Source: Nocardioides insulae DSM 17944 (GTDB taxonomy: Bacteria > Actinomycetota > Actinomycetes > Propionibacteriales > Nocardioidaceae). Taken from it: a stretch of DNA of 64,000 bases. Positions 52,993-62,556 of the stretch are shown here, in pieces (the first letter of the stretch is position 1; every line of letters begins with the position of its first letter). Under the pieces are notes generated by a model. It saw nothing but the letters and a program-made list of their open reading frames with translations. It did no database searches and was not told the DNA's origin. Both the position numbers and the translations under genes were made by a program. Location of the stretch: positions 558,001-622,000 of the forward strand of contig NZ_KE383929.1 in the NCBI RefSeq assembly GCF_000422825.1, in the 5' to 3' direction.

Positions 52993-54561
52993 ATGAGCAC
53001 CATGATCAAGGTGGCGACTCACTCAGCAATCCTGGAGGTCGGTGTCGAGGCGGTCTCCTTCGCCGATGTGTACGCCGTGGCGCGCGAAGGCGCCGGGGTG
53101 CGGCTCGGTGAGGCCGCCGAGGCCGCCATCGAGGAGGGCCGGCGGGTGGTCGACAGACTCGCCGGAGCGCCCACCCCGGCCTACGGCATCTCGACCGGCT
53201 TCGGCGCGCTCGCCACCCGCCACATCCCCGGCGAGATGCGCACCCAGCTCCAGCGCTCCCTGGTGCGCTCACACGCGGCCGGGTCCGGCCCGGAGGTGGA
53301 GCCCGAGGTGGTCCGGGCGCTGATGTTGCTCCGCCTCTCCACCCTGGCCACCGGCCACACCGGCATCCGGGTCGAGACCGCTCGGCTCCTCGCCGGGCTG
53401 CTCACCCACCATCTCACCCCGGTCGTGCGGGAGTACGGCTCGCTGGGCTGTTCGGGGGATCTGGCACCCCTGTCGCACTGCGCGCTCGCCCTGATCGGCG
53501 AGGGCGAGGTGCGCGACGCCGAGGGCCGGCTGGTGCCGGCCGCCGACGCGCTCGCCGCGGCCGGCCTCGCACCCGTCGAGCTCGTCGAGAAGGAGGGACT
53601 CGCCCTGATCAACGGCACCGACGGCATGCTCGGCATGCTGGTGCTGGCGATCGAGGACCTCCGCCGCCTGCTCCGTACCGCCGATGTCGCTGCCGCGATG
53701 AGCGTGGAGGGACAGCTCGGCACCGATCGGGTCTTCGCCGCCGATCTGCAGGCCCTGCGCCCCCATCCCGGGCAGGCCGCCTCCGCGGCCAACCTGGTCG
53801 CCCTGCTCGCCGACTCCGGCGTGGTCGCCTCCCACCGCGGGCCGGACTGCAACCGCGTCCAGGACGCCTACTCGCTGCGCTGCTCACCGCAGGTCCACGG
53901 CGCGGCCCGCGACACCGTTGAGTACGCCGCCGGCGTGGCCGGCCGCGAACTCGCTTCGGCGATCGACAACCCCGTCGTGATCGGCGACCGGGTCGAGTCG
54001 AACGGCAACTTCCACGGCGCCCCCGTGGCCTACGTGCTGGACTTCCTGGCCATCGCGACCGCCGACGTCGCCTCGATCTCGGAGCGGCGTACGGACCGGT
54101 TCCTCGACGTGGCCCGCAACCACGGTCTGCCGCCGTTCCTGGCCGACGACCCGGGGGTGGACAGCGGGCACATGATCGCGCAATACACCCAGGCCGGCAT
54201 CGTCTCCGAGCTCAAGCGACTGGCGAACCCGGCCTCGGTGGACTCGATCCCGTCCAGCGCGATGCAGGAGGACCACGTCTCGATGGGTTGGGCCGCGGCC
54301 CGCAAGCTGCGGCGTTCGGTCGACGGCCTCACCCGGGTGATCGCCATCGAGATCCTCACCGCCGCCCGCGCCCTCGACCTGCGCGCCCCGTTGAGCCCGT
54401 CGCCGGCGACGGCCGCGGTGGTCACCGCGCTGCGCGAGGCCGGCATCGCCGGGCCGGGCCCGGACCGGCACCTCTCCCCCGAGATCGAGGCCACGGTGGC
54501 GCTGGTCGCCTCGGGCGAGGTGCTCCGGGCGGCCGAGTCGGTGCTCGGAGACCTGGCCTGA
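52993..54561 (+). CDS. hutH: Histidine ammonia-lyase
   Basis: 522 residues. The MIO prosthetic-group tripeptide lies in GSLGCSGDLAPLSH as Cys-Ser-Gly (153-155) in place of the usual Ala-Ser-Gly. STGFGALATRHIP and SNGNFHGAPVAYVLDF are other family motifs. It deaminates L-histidine to urocanate, the first step of the hut pathway. Start ATG 52993 has GGGGAG 8 nt upstream. The operator at 52931 and the downstream IclR gene indicate induction control. Confidence 0.95.
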   Translation: MSTMIKVATHSAILEVGVEAVSFADVYAVAREGAGVRLGEAAEAAIEEGRRVVDRLAGAPTPAYGISTGFGALATRHIPGEMRTQLQRSLVRSHAAGSGPEVEPEVVRALMLLRLSTLATGHTGIRVETARLLAGLLTHHLTPVVREYGSLGCSGDLAPLSHCALALIGEGEVRDAEGRLVPAADALAAAGLAPVELVEKEGLALINGTDGMLGMLVLAIEDLRRLLRTADVAAAMSVEGQLGTDRVFAADLQALRPHPGQAASAANLVALLADSGVVASHRGPDCNRVQDAYSLRCSPQVHGAARDTVEYAAGVAGRELASAIDNPVVIGDRVESNGNFHGAPVAYVLDFLAIATADVASISERRTDRFLDVARNHGLPPFLADDPGVDSGHMIAQYTQAGIVSELKRLANPASVDSIPSSAMQEDHVSMGWAAARKLRRSVDGLTRVIAIEILTAARALDLRAPLSPSPATAAVVTALREAGIAGPGPDRHLSPEIEATVALVASGEVLRAAESVLGDLA

Positions 54562-54590
54562 TCCGGAACGAGCCCGGCCGGCGACGCCGC

Positions 54591-54596
54591 TAGGCT
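54591..54596 (+). promoter_or_regulatory. -10 (TAGGCT) of iclR gene, leaderless
   Basis: TAGGCT is 7 nt before ATG 54604, so the regulator can be made from its own promoter as well as from hutH read-through. Confidence 0.5.
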
Positions 54597-54603
54597 GGCC
54601 CGC

Positions 54604-55365
54604 ATGGCGGAGGTACCCGCGGCGGCGCAGACCCTGGCGGTCCTGTCCTACCTCTCCCGCCAGGCCGCCCCGGTGCCGGCCGGACTCTTGGCCCAGGCTC
54701 TGGGGATCCCTCGTTCGACGACCTACCACCTGCTCGGGACCATGATCGAGGCCGGGTTCGTGGTGCACTACCCGGAGGACCGCGCATACGGGCTCGGGCT
54801 GGCCGCCTACGAACTCGGCACGGGCTATGCCCGCCAGGAGCCGCTGCAGCGGCTGGCGCGTCGTCCGCTGGCAGACCTGTCCGACCGCTGCCGCAACAGC
54901 GCGCACCTGTGCGTGCTCATGCAACGCGAGGTCGTCTACGTGATCGAGGAACGTGCCCCCGGCCGGCCGCTCCTGATCACCGACGTCGGGCTGCGGCTCC
55001 CCGCCCATGCGACCGCCTCGGGTCGCGCCATCCTGGCCGCCCTGCCCGCAGCCCAGGTCAGGGCGCTCTACCCGAGTGCCGACGCGTTCGCGGGCGGTGC
55101 ACCGAACACCCCGAGCACCCCCTCGGAGCTGCGGCGGCGCCTCGTCGACGTACGCCGGGAGGGCGTCGCCCTGGAGCAGGGTGAGGTCACCGAGGGGTTG
55201 TCCTCGATGGCCCTGGCGGTGCTCGACACCCACGACTACCCCGTCGCGGCGGTCACCGTGACCTACCCCGAGGCGGAGACGAGCGGCGGACGCTTCGCCG
55301 AGATCCGCCACCACCTCGAGGCCACCGTCCGGCTGCTCACCCGCCGCGTCGCCGGCCGCACCTGA
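54604..55365 (+). CDS. IclR-family regulator of the hut locus
   Basis: 253 residues. N-terminal winged-helix (AEVPAAAQTLAVLSYLSRQA, PRSTTYHLLGTMIEAGFV) and C-terminal IclR effector domain (AHATASGRAILAALPAAQVR, GEVTEGLSSMALAVLD). It lies between hutH and the divergent-convergent hutI pair, so it is the obvious candidate for the GTCTG-N6-CAGAC sites. Activator or repressor role cannot be told from sequence. Own -10 TAGGCT 7 nt upstream. Confidence 0.88.
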   Translation: MAEVPAAAQTLAVLSYLSRQAAPVPAGLLAQALGIPRSTTYHLLGTMIEAGFVVHYPEDRAYGLGLAAYELGTGYARQEPLQRLARRPLADLSDRCRNSAHLCVLMQREVVYVIEERAPGRPLLITDVGLRLPAHATASGRAILAALPAAQVRALYPSADAFAGGAPNTPSTPSELRRRLVDVRREGVALEQGEVTEGLSSMALAVLDTHDYPVAAVTVTYPEAETSGGRFAEIRHHLEATVRLLTRRVAGRT

Positions 55366-55415
55366 CTGTGGCGCTTGGGGGCGCTGGGGGGCGCTCTGGG
55401 TCGCGGTGGCCTCCC

Positions 55416-56582
55416 TCAGCCGACGAGCGACCCGCCGAGGAAGGTGTCGCGCACGAGCATCACGCCGGGGCGGTAGGCCAGATGCAGGTACGACGGGGCG
55501 TCGAGCACGACCAGGTCCGCGCGGGCCCCGACGCGGAGGTGGCCGATGTCCTCGCGGCGCAGCGCCCTGGCGCCGCCGAGGGTGGCCGCGATCAGCGCCT
55601 CGGCCGGGCTGAGGTACATCTCCCGCACGCCGAGGGCGATCGCCAGGGGCATCGAGCTCGAGTACCCGGAGCCGGGGTTGCAGTCGGTGGCCAGCGCGAC
55701 CGTGGCACCGGCGCGGAGGAAGCGACGGGCGTCGGGGTAGGGCGAGCGGGTGGAGAACTCGATGGTGGGGAGCAGGGTCGCCACCACGCCCGAGTCCGCC
55801 AGTGCGGAGAGATCGGCGGCGGTGGCGTAGGTGCAGTGGTCCGCGGAGGCGGCTCCGACCTCGCAGGCGACCTGGATGCCCTCGCCGTTCCCGAGTTGGT
55901 TGGCGTGCACCCGCGGCATCAGACCGGCCGCGAGCCCGGCACGGAGGATCCGCCGGGCCGAGTCGGCGTCGAAGGCGCCCCTCTCGCAGAAGACGTCGAT
56001 CCAGCGTGCGTGCGGAGCGCACGCGGCCAGCATCGGACCGGTCACCAGGTCGAGGTAGGCGGCCGGGTCCTGGCGGGCCTCGGGCGGCACCACGTGCGCG
56101 CCCAGGAAGGTGGTCTCCGAGGTCGCCTCGCAGGCCAGCCGGAGGGACCGCTCCTCGTCGGCCACGTTCAGGCCGTAGCCGCTCTTGACCTCCACCGTCG
56201 TGGTGCCGTGCCGCTGCATCTCACGCACCAGCCGGTGCAGGTTGGCCCGGAGCTCGTCGTCGGTGGCGGCCCGGGTGGCCTCGACGGTGCGGGCGATCCC
56301 GCCGGCGGTGTAGGGCTCCCCCGTCATCCGGGCGGCGAACTCCTCGGCCCGGTCACCGGCGAAGACCAGGTGGGCGTGGGAATCCACGAACCCCGGGATC
56401 ACCGCACCCCCGCCCGCGGAGTGGCGGCGGTCGGCCGCGGGTGCCTCGGCACGCGGTCCGGTCCAGGCGACCACGCCGTCGGAGACCACCAGCGCGGCGT
56501 CGTGGAGCAGGCCGAGCTCGCCCGGGTGCCGCGGGTCGAGCGTGACGAGTTCCCCGATGTCCTCGATCAGCAGGCTCCTCAT
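55416..56582 (-). CDS. hutI: Imidazolonepropionase
   Basis: 388 residues. Amidohydrolase motifs [20 protein letters not shown] (metal His pair), [24 protein letters not shown] and [17 protein letters not shown]. It opens the imidazolone ring to N-formimino-L-glutamate. ATG 56582 overlaps the stop of the M20 gene as ATGA (56579-56582), so the two are coupled. Confidence 0.95.
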   Translation of the reverse strand: MRSLLIEDIGELVTLDPRHPGELGLLHDAALVVSDGVVAWTGPRAEAPAADRRHSAGGGAVIPGFVDSHAHLVFAGDRAEEFAARMTGEPYTAGGIARTVEATRAATDDELRANLHRLVREMQRHGTTTVEVKSGYGLNVADEERSLRLACEATSETTFLGAHVVPPEARQDPAAYLDLVTGPMLAACAPHARWIDVFCERGAFDADSARRILRAGLAAGLMPRVHANQLGNGEGIQVACEVGAASADHCTYATAADLSALADSGVVATLLPTIEFSTRSPYPDARRFLRAGATVALATDCNPGSGYSSSMPLAIALGVREMYLSPAEALIAATLGGARALRREDIGHLRVGARADLVVLDAPSYLHLAYRPGVMLVRDTFLGGSLVG

Positions 56583-57763
56583 CGGGTCAGCCTCTGCAGC
56601 GAATCGGCGAGGGCCTCGACACCGGCCAGGCAGTCCTCGGGGGCGGCGTACTCCGCAGGCGCGTGCGAGATGCCGGTGGGGTTGCGGACGAAGAGCATCG
56701 CGGTCGGGATCCCGGCCGCGGAGAGTACGCCGGCGTCGTGTCCGGCCATCGTCGCGATCGCCGGCCAGGAACCGCCGTCCGAACGGCGTGAGACCTCGGC
56801 GGTCAGCGCCTCCTCGAAGCGGACCTCCGGCGACTCCGACTCCGCGGTCACGTCCACGCTGGTGCCATGGCCGGTCGCCTGCTCGCTCGCCGACGAGCCG
56901 ATCTGGGAGACCACCGAGCGGAGGGCCTCCTCCGAACCGGCCCTGGCATCGAGCCAGGCCGTCACGCGCTCGGGTACGGCGTTGGTGCCGTTGGGGCTGA
57001 CCTCGAGCCGGCCGAAGGTGGCCCGGTCGCCGGTCTCCAGCGCGATCCGGGCGGCCTCGAGGGCGGTGCCGGCGAAGGTGAGCATCGGGTCGCGCCGGTC
57101 GCCCATCCGGGTGGTCCCGGCATGGTTCGCCTCACCGCGGAAGTCGAACCGGTAGCGGCCATGCGGCCAGATCATGGTGGCCACGCCGACCGGCACCTCC
57201 CGGTGGACCAGGTCGCGGCCCTGCTCGACGTGCAGCTCGACGAAGCTCCCGACACCCTCCACCAGGGTCGAACGGGCACCGCCGGCCACCACGTCACCGA
57301 AGGCCACCCCGTCGCGGTCCCGCAGCTCGCGGGCGCTCTCCCAGCTCATCGAGCCGGTGGCGAGGCGGGAGCCGAGGCAGGCGATCCCGAAGCGGGACCC
57401 CTCCTCCTCCACGAACACGCCGATCCCCAGGGGCACCGCGGGCACGTGCCCGCGCTCGCGCAGCGCATCCACCGCGGCCAGCGCGGAGACGACGCCCAGC
57501 GGGCCGTCGTACCCACCGCCCTCGACCACCGAGTCGAGATGCGAGCCGGTGAGGACGGCGTCCCCGGCCGCCCCCTCGGGACGCCACCAGGCGACCAGGT
57601 TGCCGTACGGGTCCTCCTCGACGGTGAGATCGCGCGCGGCGCACTCCTGCCGAAACCAGGCGACCGTCTCGCGCTCCGCGGAGGTGAAGGGCTGACGTCG
57701 GTAGCCCCCGGTGCGCACCCGCCCCACCGGCGCGAGTTCGCGCCACATCGATTCGAAGTCCAC
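56579..57763 (-). CDS. M20-family amidohydrolase (AllC/N-carbamoyl-amino-acid hydrolase-like), candidate N-formylglutamate deformylase
   Basis: 394 residues. Di-zinc M20/AllC fold: [20 protein letters not shown] (His, Asp ligands), [19 protein letters not shown] (Glu pair) and [12 protein letters not shown] (His). The dimerisation domain ([20 protein letters not shown]) is present. Such enzymes cleave N-carbamoyl or ureido groups and are often named allantoate amidohydrolase, but no purine-catabolic gene is near. It is translationally coupled to hutI, and no HutG-type deformylase is in the window. After HutF the pathway needs a deformylase for N-formylglutamate, chemically close to the family reaction. 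Start GTG 57763 with GAGGGA upstream. Confidence 0.85.
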   Translation of the reverse strand: MDFESMWRELAPVGRVRTGGYRRQPFTSAERETVAWFRQECAARDLTVEEDPYGNLVAWWRPEGAAGDAVLTGSHLDSVVEGGGYDGPLGVVSALAAVDALRERGHVPAVPLGIGVFVEEEGSRFGIACLGSRLATGSMSWESARELRDRDGVAFGDVVAGGARSTLVEGVGSFVELHVEQGRDLVHREVPVGVATMIWPHGRYRFDFRGEANHAGTTRMGDRRDPMLTFAGTALEAARIALETGDRATFGRLEVSPNGTNAVPERVTAWLDARAGSEEALRSVVSQIGSSASEQATGHGTSVDVTAESESPEVRFEEALTAEVSRRSDGGSWPAIATMAGHDAGVLSAAGIPTAMLFVRNPTGISHAPAEYAAPEDCLAGVEALADSLQRLTR

Positions 57764-57883
57764 CCTGCTCCCTCACTGCCGCACGGTCGGTGTGTTCCGA
57801 CGGATCCCGCTCCGGTCGCGGGTCTCCGATGTCCATTCCAGTGCCTACCGGTCCCCGTCGTCCACGACGGCCGCGACCCGACA

Positions 57884-57899
57884 GTCTGTGATCCCAGAC
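57884..57899. promoter_or_regulatory. Hut operator 2 (16-bp palindrome between the M20 gene and hutU)
   Basis: GTCTGTGATCCCAGAC: arms GTCTG and CAGAC. It lies in the 270-bp divergent region, 121 bp upstream of the M20 start and 135 bp upstream of hutU. The rest of that region shows no gene. One site could control both transcripts. Confidence 0.7.
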
Positions 57900-58033
57900 A
57901 GCATCACGCTCTCCCCCGTCCCCGCCGAGTGCTCGATGGCCGTGCAATGGAGGAGCAGCCCAGCAGCATCGAGGGCTACCCACCGCCGCCCGGCCCGCGG
58001 CCGGACGTCCCCAGCACAGACCAGGAGACCACC

Positions 58034-59692
58034 ATGGAAGGCGCTCGCCCCGTCCGTGCCCCGCGCGGCACCGGCCTCACCGCCCGCAGCTGGCAGACCG
58101 AGGCTCCGCTCCGGATGCTGATGAACAACCTCGACCCGGAGAACGCCGAGCGGCCCGACGACCTGGTCGTGTACGGCGGCACCGGCCGTGCGGCCCGCAA
58201 CTGGGCGAGCTACGACGCGATCGTGCGCACCCTCACGGACCTGCGCGAGGACGAGACCCTGCTGGTGCAGTCAGGCAAGCCCGTCGGCGTACTCCAGACC
58301 CATGAGTGGGCCCCACGGGTCCTGCTCGCCAACTCCAACCTGGTCGGCGACTGGGCGACCTGGCCCGAGTTCCGCCGGCTCGAGCAGGCCGGGCTGACCA
58401 TGTACGGGCAGATGACCGCCGGCTCCTGGATCTACATCGGCACCCAGGGCATCGTGCAGGGCACCTACGAGACCTTCGCGGCGGTCGCGGACAAGCGTTT
58501 CGGCGGCACCCTGGCCGGCACCCTCACCCTGACCGCCGGCTGCGGCGGCATGGGCGGCGCCCAGCCGCTCGCGGTCACCCTCAACGGCGGCGTCTGCCTC
58601 ATCGTGGACGTGGACGAGACCCGGCTGCGGCGCCGGGCCGAGCACCGCTACCTCGACGAGATCGCGACCGACCTGGACGACGCCGTCCGACGCGCGCTCG
58701 CCGCCAAGGCCGAGCGTCGGGCGGTCTCGGTCGGCGTGGTCGGCAATGCCGCCGAGGTCTTCCCCGAACTGCTCCGGCGCGGGGTCGCCGTCGACATCGT
58801 CACCGACCAGACCAGCGCCCACGACCCGCTGTCCTACCTGCCGCTCGGCGTCTCGGTCGAGGACTGGCACGCACTCGCCGACAAGGACCCCGACGACTTC
58901 ACCGAGCGCGCCCAGGCCTCGATGGCGACCCACGTGCAGGCGATGGTGGAGTTCCAGGACGCCGGTGCCGAGGTCTTCGACTACGGCAACTCGATCCGCG
59001 ACGAGGCCCGCAAGGGCGGCTACGAGCGGGCCTTCGAGTTCCCGGGTTTCGTGCCGGCCTACATCCGGCCGCTGTTCTGCGAGGGCAGGGGCCCGTTCCG
59101 CTGGGCCGCACTCTCCGGCGACCCGAAGGACATCCACGAGACCGACCGGGCGATCATGGACCTCTTCCCCGAGCACGACCGGCTCCAGCGCTGGATGCGG
59201 GGGGCCCGGGAGCGGATCGCCTTCCAGGGCCTGCCCGCCCGGATCTGTTGGCTGGGCTACGGCGAACGGGACAAGGCCGGCGCGCTGTTCAACGACCTGG
59301 TCGCCTCCGGCCGGGTCTCGGCACCGATCGTGATCGGCCGTGACCACCTCGACTGCGGGTCGGTCGCCTCGCCGTACCGCGAGACCGAGGCGATGCTGGA
59401 CGGCTCCGACGCGATCGCCGACTGGCCGCTGCTCAACGCGCTGACCGCAGCGTCCTCCGGTGCCACCTGGGTCTCCCTGCACCACGGCGGCGGAGTCGGG
59501 ATGGGCCGCTCGATCCACGCCGGTCAGGTCAGCGTCGCCGACGGCACCGAGCTGGCCGCGCAGAAGCTCGCCCGGGTGCTCACCAACGATCCCGCGATGG
59601 GAGTCATCCGACACGTCGACGCCGGCTACCCCGAAGCCGCGGAGGTCGCGGCCAGGAGCGGCGTCCGCATCCCGATGCAGGAGCAGGGGTGA
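58034..59692 (+). CDS. hutU: Urocanate hydratase
   Basis: 552 residues. NAD-dependent urocanase motifs: [59 protein letters not shown] and [19 protein letters not shown]. It converts urocanate to imidazolonepropionate. ATG 58034 has AGGAG six bases upstream. The hutF GTG overlaps its stop as GTGA. Confidence 0.97.
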   Translation: MEGARPVRAPRGTGLTARSWQTEAPLRMLMNNLDPENAERPDDLVVYGGTGRAARNWASYDAIVRTLTDLREDETLLVQSGKPVGVLQTHEWAPRVLLANSNLVGDWATWPEFRRLEQAGLTMYGQMTAGSWIYIGTQGIVQGTYETFAAVADKRFGGTLAGTLTLTAGCGGMGGAQPLAVTLNGGVCLIVDVDETRLRRRAEHRYLDEIATDLDDAVRRALAAKAERRAVSVGVVGNAAEVFPELLRRGVAVDIVTDQTSAHDPLSYLPLGVSVEDWHALADKDPDDFTERAQASMATHVQAMVEFQDAGAEVFDYGNSIRDEARKGGYERAFEFPGFVPAYIRPLFCEGRGPFRWAALSGDPKDIHETDRAIMDLFPEHDRLQRWMRGARERIAFQGLPARICWLGYGERDKAGALFNDLVASGRVSAPIVIGRDHLDCGSVASPYRETEAMLDGSDAIADWPLLNALTAASSGATWVSLHHGGGVGMGRSIHAGQVSVADGTELAAQKLARVLTNDPAMGVIRHVDAGYPEAAEVAARSGVRIPMQEQG

Positions 59693-61047
59693 CCTCGGGG
59701 ACCACCCGGTACTTCGCCGACCACGCCTGGCTCGGCCCCCTCGGCGAGGGTGACGGGCTTGCTCGTGACGTCCTCATCGAGGTGACCGGCGACCGGTTCA
59801 CCGCGGTACGCCCGGATGCCGTCCGTCCTCCCGACGCGGTCCAGCTCGCCGGCCTGACCCTGCCCGGACTGGCCAACGCACACTCGCACGCCTTCCATCG
59901 GGCGCTGCGCGGCCGCACCCACCGGGGCGGCGGCACCTTCTGGACCTGGCGCGAGGACATGTACGCGCTCGCCGAGCGCCTCACCCCGGACAGCTACCTG
60001 GCGCTGGCCCGTGCGACGTACGCCGAGATGGCCCTGGCCGGGATCTCCTGTGTCGGGGAGTTCCACTACCTGCATCATGCGCCGGGGGGCCATCGCTACG
60101 CCGACCCGAACGCGATGACCGACGCCCTGGTCACCGCCGCGGCCGAGGCCGGCATCCGGATCACTCTGCTCGACACCTGCTACCTCACCGGTGGGCCGGA
60201 TCGGCCGTTGGCCGGGCCGCAGTTGCGCTTCGGGGACGGCGACGCGGACTCCTGGGCGGCCCGGGCCGCGGCGTACCGGACGCCGGACCACGCCCGGCTG
60301 GGCGCCGCGATCCACTCCGTGCGCGCCGTACCGGCGGACCAGTTGGGCACCGTCGCGGACTGGGCCAGGGAGCGGGAGGCCCCGCTGCACGTCCACCTGT
60401 CCGAGCAGCGCGCGGAGAACGAGGCGTGTCTCGCGGCCCACGGCTGCACGCCCACCGAACTGCTCGACCGGCGCGGTGCCCTGGGTCCGCGCACCACCGC
60501 CGTGCACGCCACCCATCTGACCGAGGCGGACATCGCGCGGCTGGGCTCCTCGCGGACCTCGGTCTGTCTCACCCCGACGACCGAGCGCGACCTCGCCGAC
60601 GGCATCGGGCCCGCCCCGGAGCTGGCCCGGGCCGGGTCGCCGCTCACGCTGGGCAGCGACAGCAACGCGGTGATCGACCTGCTCGAGGAGGCGCGGGCGC
60701 TCGAGCTCGACGAGCGGCTCCGTTCCGAGACCCGGGGCCACTGGGCCGCCGCAGACCTGCTCGCCGCGGCCACCGCCGCCGGCCACGCCTCGCTCGGCTG
60801 GCCGGACGCCGGACGGATCGCCCCTGGAGCCCTGGCCGACCTCACGACGCTCTCTCTCGACTCGGTCCGCCTGGCCGGCTGGCAGCCCCGGACCCTGCTG
60901 GAGTCGGCCGTCTTCGCCGCCGCCTCCGCGGACGTCTCCGACGTGGTCGTGGGTGGACGGATCATCGTCGCCGAGGGCCGCCACCGGCTCCTCGGCGATG
61001 TCGCCGGCGAGCTCCATCGCGCGATCACCGGCCCCGCACGGACGTGA
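59689..61047 (+). CDS. hutF: Formimidoylglutamate deiminase
   Basis: 452 residues, amidohydrolase superfamily. [20 protein letters not shown] (metal and catalytic motif), [35 protein letters not shown], and a late [20 protein letters not shown] with the metal Asp. HutF deiminates N-formimino-L-glutamate to N-formyl-L-glutamate, the route that needs a deformylase rather than the one-step formiminoglutamase. GTG start coupled to hutU. Its stop codon lies inside the left arm of the shared hairpin at 61044. Confidence 0.94.
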   Translation: MTSGTTRYFADHAWLGPLGEGDGLARDVLIEVTGDRFTAVRPDAVRPPDAVQLAGLTLPGLANAHSHAFHRALRGRTHRGGGTFWTWREDMYALAERLTPDSYLALARATYAEMALAGISCVGEFHYLHHAPGGHRYADPNAMTDALVTAAAEAGIRITLLDTCYLTGGPDRPLAGPQLRFGDGDADSWAARAAAYRTPDHARLGAAIHSVRAVPADQLGTVADWAREREAPLHVHLSEQRAENEACLAAHGCTPTELLDRRGALGPRTTAVHATHLTEADIARLGSSRTSVCLTPTTERDLADGIGPAPELARAGSPLTLGSDSNAVIDLLEEARALELDERLRSETRGHWAAADLLAAATAAGHASLGWPDAGRIAPGALADLTTLSLDSVRLAGWQPRTLLESAVFAAASADVSDVVVGGRIIVAEGRHRLLGDVAGELHRAITGPART

Positions 61048-61083
61048 GTCTCAGCGCGGCCCATCGGCCACGCTGAGACTCAC
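61044..61083. terminator. Bidirectional hairpin between hutF and the MarR gene
   Basis: Perfect 13-bp arms GTGAGTCTCAGCG (61044-61056) and CGCTGAGACTCAC (61071-61083). The hutF TGA lies in the left arm and the marR TGA in the right arm, so one hairpin serves both convergent genes. U-tracts are weak. Confidence 0.75.
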
Positions 61084-61565
61084 GACTCCCGCAGGTTCGC
61101 CGCGAACCGACGGTCGGGATCGATCCTCCCCAGGATCGCCTCGGCGATCCCGGCGAGCTGGTCGATCTGGGCCGGAGTCAGGGCGTCGACGACGTGCCGG
61201 CGTACCTGCGCGACGTGGCCCGGTGCGGTCTCCCGGATCTTCGTCCAGCCCTCCTCGGTCAGTGCCACGTCGGTGGCGCGGGCGTCCCCCGGTGCCGCCG
61301 AACGCCGCACCAGGCCCCGGTCGCTCAGCTTGCGGACCACATGCGAGAGGCGAGGCAGGGTGGCATTGGTCTGGGCCGCCAGCGCCGACATCCGGAGCGC
61401 ACCCTCGGGCGACTCGGAGAGCATCGCCAACACGAAGTACTCGAAGTGGGTGAGCCCCGCGTCCCTGCGCAACTGGGCGTCCAGGACGCCGGGGAGCAGT
61501 TCCAGGACCGCGGCGAGGCGGACCCACGCCGCCCGCTCGTGATCATCGAGCCACCGCACGTCCAT
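61080..61565 (-). CDS. MarR-family regulator of the dioxygenase gene
   Basis: 161 residues from ATG 61565; GGAGG lies 5 nt upstream, whereas ATG 61577 lacks one. Winged-helix signature NATLPRLSHVVRKLSDRGLV and RRSAAPGDARATDVALTEEG. Divergent from the dioxygenase gene, and two 16-bp palindromes lie between them, covering the dioxygenase promoter. Expected to repress itself and the dioxygenase; ligand unknown. Confidence 0.9.
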   Translation of the reverse strand: MDVRWLDDHERAAWVRLAAVLELLPGVLDAQLRRDAGLTHFEYFVLAMLSESPEGALRMSALAAQTNATLPRLSHVVRKLSDRGLVRRSAAPGDARATDVALTEEGWTKIRETAPGHVAQVRRHVVDALTPAQIDQLAGIAEAILGRIDPDRRFAANLRES

Positions 61566-61579
61566 GACCACCTCCACAT

Positions 61580-61595
61580 AGTTGTCGCTGCAACT
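61580..61595. promoter_or_regulatory. MarR operator 1
   Basis: AGTTGTCGCTGCAACT with arms AGTTG and CAACT. It covers the -35 (TTGTCG, 61582-61587) of the dioxygenase promoter. Confidence 0.65.
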
Positions 61596-61610
61596 TTCTT
61601 GGCCTATCCT
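61582..61610 (+). promoter_or_regulatory. Dioxygenase promoter
   Basis: TTGTCG (61582-61587) and TATCCT (61605-61610), 17-bp spacing. The two MarR sites cover the -35 and the start region. Confidence 0.6.
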
Positions 61611-61613
61611 GAT

Positions 61614-61629
61614 AGTTGTATCAACAACT
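61614..61629. promoter_or_regulatory. MarR operator 2
   Basis: AGTTGTATCAACAACT with arms AGTTGT and ACAACT. It lies over the predicted transcription start of the dioxygenase gene. Confidence 0.7.
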
Positions 61630-61645
61630 TATCCCGGAGGGCCAC

Positions 61646-62545
61646 ATGACCTCGCGCACCGACCTGACCAGGGCTGCCGACTCGCTCATCCCGGCCGAGC
61701 ACCCGTTCGCCGCCCACCTGCGCACCGCGGCGGCGGCCCGGGCCGCGCGGCCGCACGCGCCGTGGACCCCGGCCGACGGCCCCCTGCCCAGCCTCTACCT
61801 GAGTCACGGCGCCCCGATGCTCTTCGAGATGACCGACTGGATGACCCAGCTGCACGACTGGGCTCGCGCGCTGCCCCGGCCCCGGGCGGTCCTGATCGTC
61901 TCGGCCCATTGGGAGTCGGCTCCGCTCAGCCTCAGCACCACCCTGCCCGAGCAGCTGGTCTACGACTTCGGTGGATTCCATCCGATGTACTACCGGATGC
62001 GCTACGACACCCCCGCCGCCACCGAGCTGGCGGCCCAGGTCAGCTCGCTGATGCCGGATGCCGAGCCCGTGCACCAGCACAGCTCCCGCGGACTCGACCA
62101 CGGTGCCTGGGTGCCGTTGAAGATCATGTACCCCGAAGCCGACATCCCGGTGCTCCAGCTGAGCATGCCCACCCACGACCCCGCGCGACTGCTCGACCTC
62201 GGCCGGCGACTCCGGACGCTGCGCGAGTCGGGTGTGCTCGTCATCGGCTCGGGCTACATGACGCACGGACTGCCCTTCATCGACTGGTCCACGCCCGACG
62301 TCGTCCCCGGCTGGTCCTCCGACTTCGACCTCTGGGCGGCGGAGTCGCTCGGGCGCGGTGACGTCGACGAGCTCGCCGACTTCCGGCACAAGGCACCCGG
62401 GATGCCCTATGCCCACCCGACGGTGGAGCACTTCACCCCGCTGTTCATCACCCTCGGCGCAGCCGCCGATCCCAGCGCTCCCCCGCGCACCGTGATCGAC
62501 GGCTACGCCATCGGGCTGGCCAAGAGGTCCTTCGAGACGCTCTGA
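61646..62545 (+). CDS. LigB/DODA-type extradiol ring-cleavage dioxygenase
   Basis: 299 residues. Family motifs LYLSHGAPMLFEMTDW (metal His), LIVSAHWESAPLSLS (second metal His), YDFGGFHPMYYRMRY and HSSRGLDHGAWVPLKIMYPE. This is the 4,5-DOPA dioxygenase-like class III family, non-haem Fe(II) or Zn(II) proteins acting on catechols. GGAGG lies 5 nt before ATG 61646. Under control of the divergent MarR. Substrate unknown; no aromatic-ring operon is nearby. Confidence 0.9.
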   Translation: MTSRTDLTRAADSLIPAEHPFAAHLRTAAAARAARPHAPWTPADGPLPSLYLSHGAPMLFEMTDWMTQLHDWARALPRPRAVLIVSAHWESAPLSLSTTLPEQLVYDFGGFHPMYYRMRYDTPAATELAAQVSSLMPDAEPVHQHSSRGLDHGAWVPLKIMYPEADIPVLQLSMPTHDPARLLDLGRRLRTLRESGVLVIGSGYMTHGLPFIDWSTPDVVPGWSSDFDLWAAESLGRGDVDELADFRHKAPGMPYAHPTVEHFTPLFITLGAAADPSAPPRTVIDGYAIGLAKRSFETL

Positions 62546-62556
62546 GCCCCGGTCAG

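Noticed and set aside
56579-57763. Allantoate degradation gene
   Set aside because: No purine or ureide genes nearby; the gene overlaps hutI, so a histidine-pathway role is more likely.
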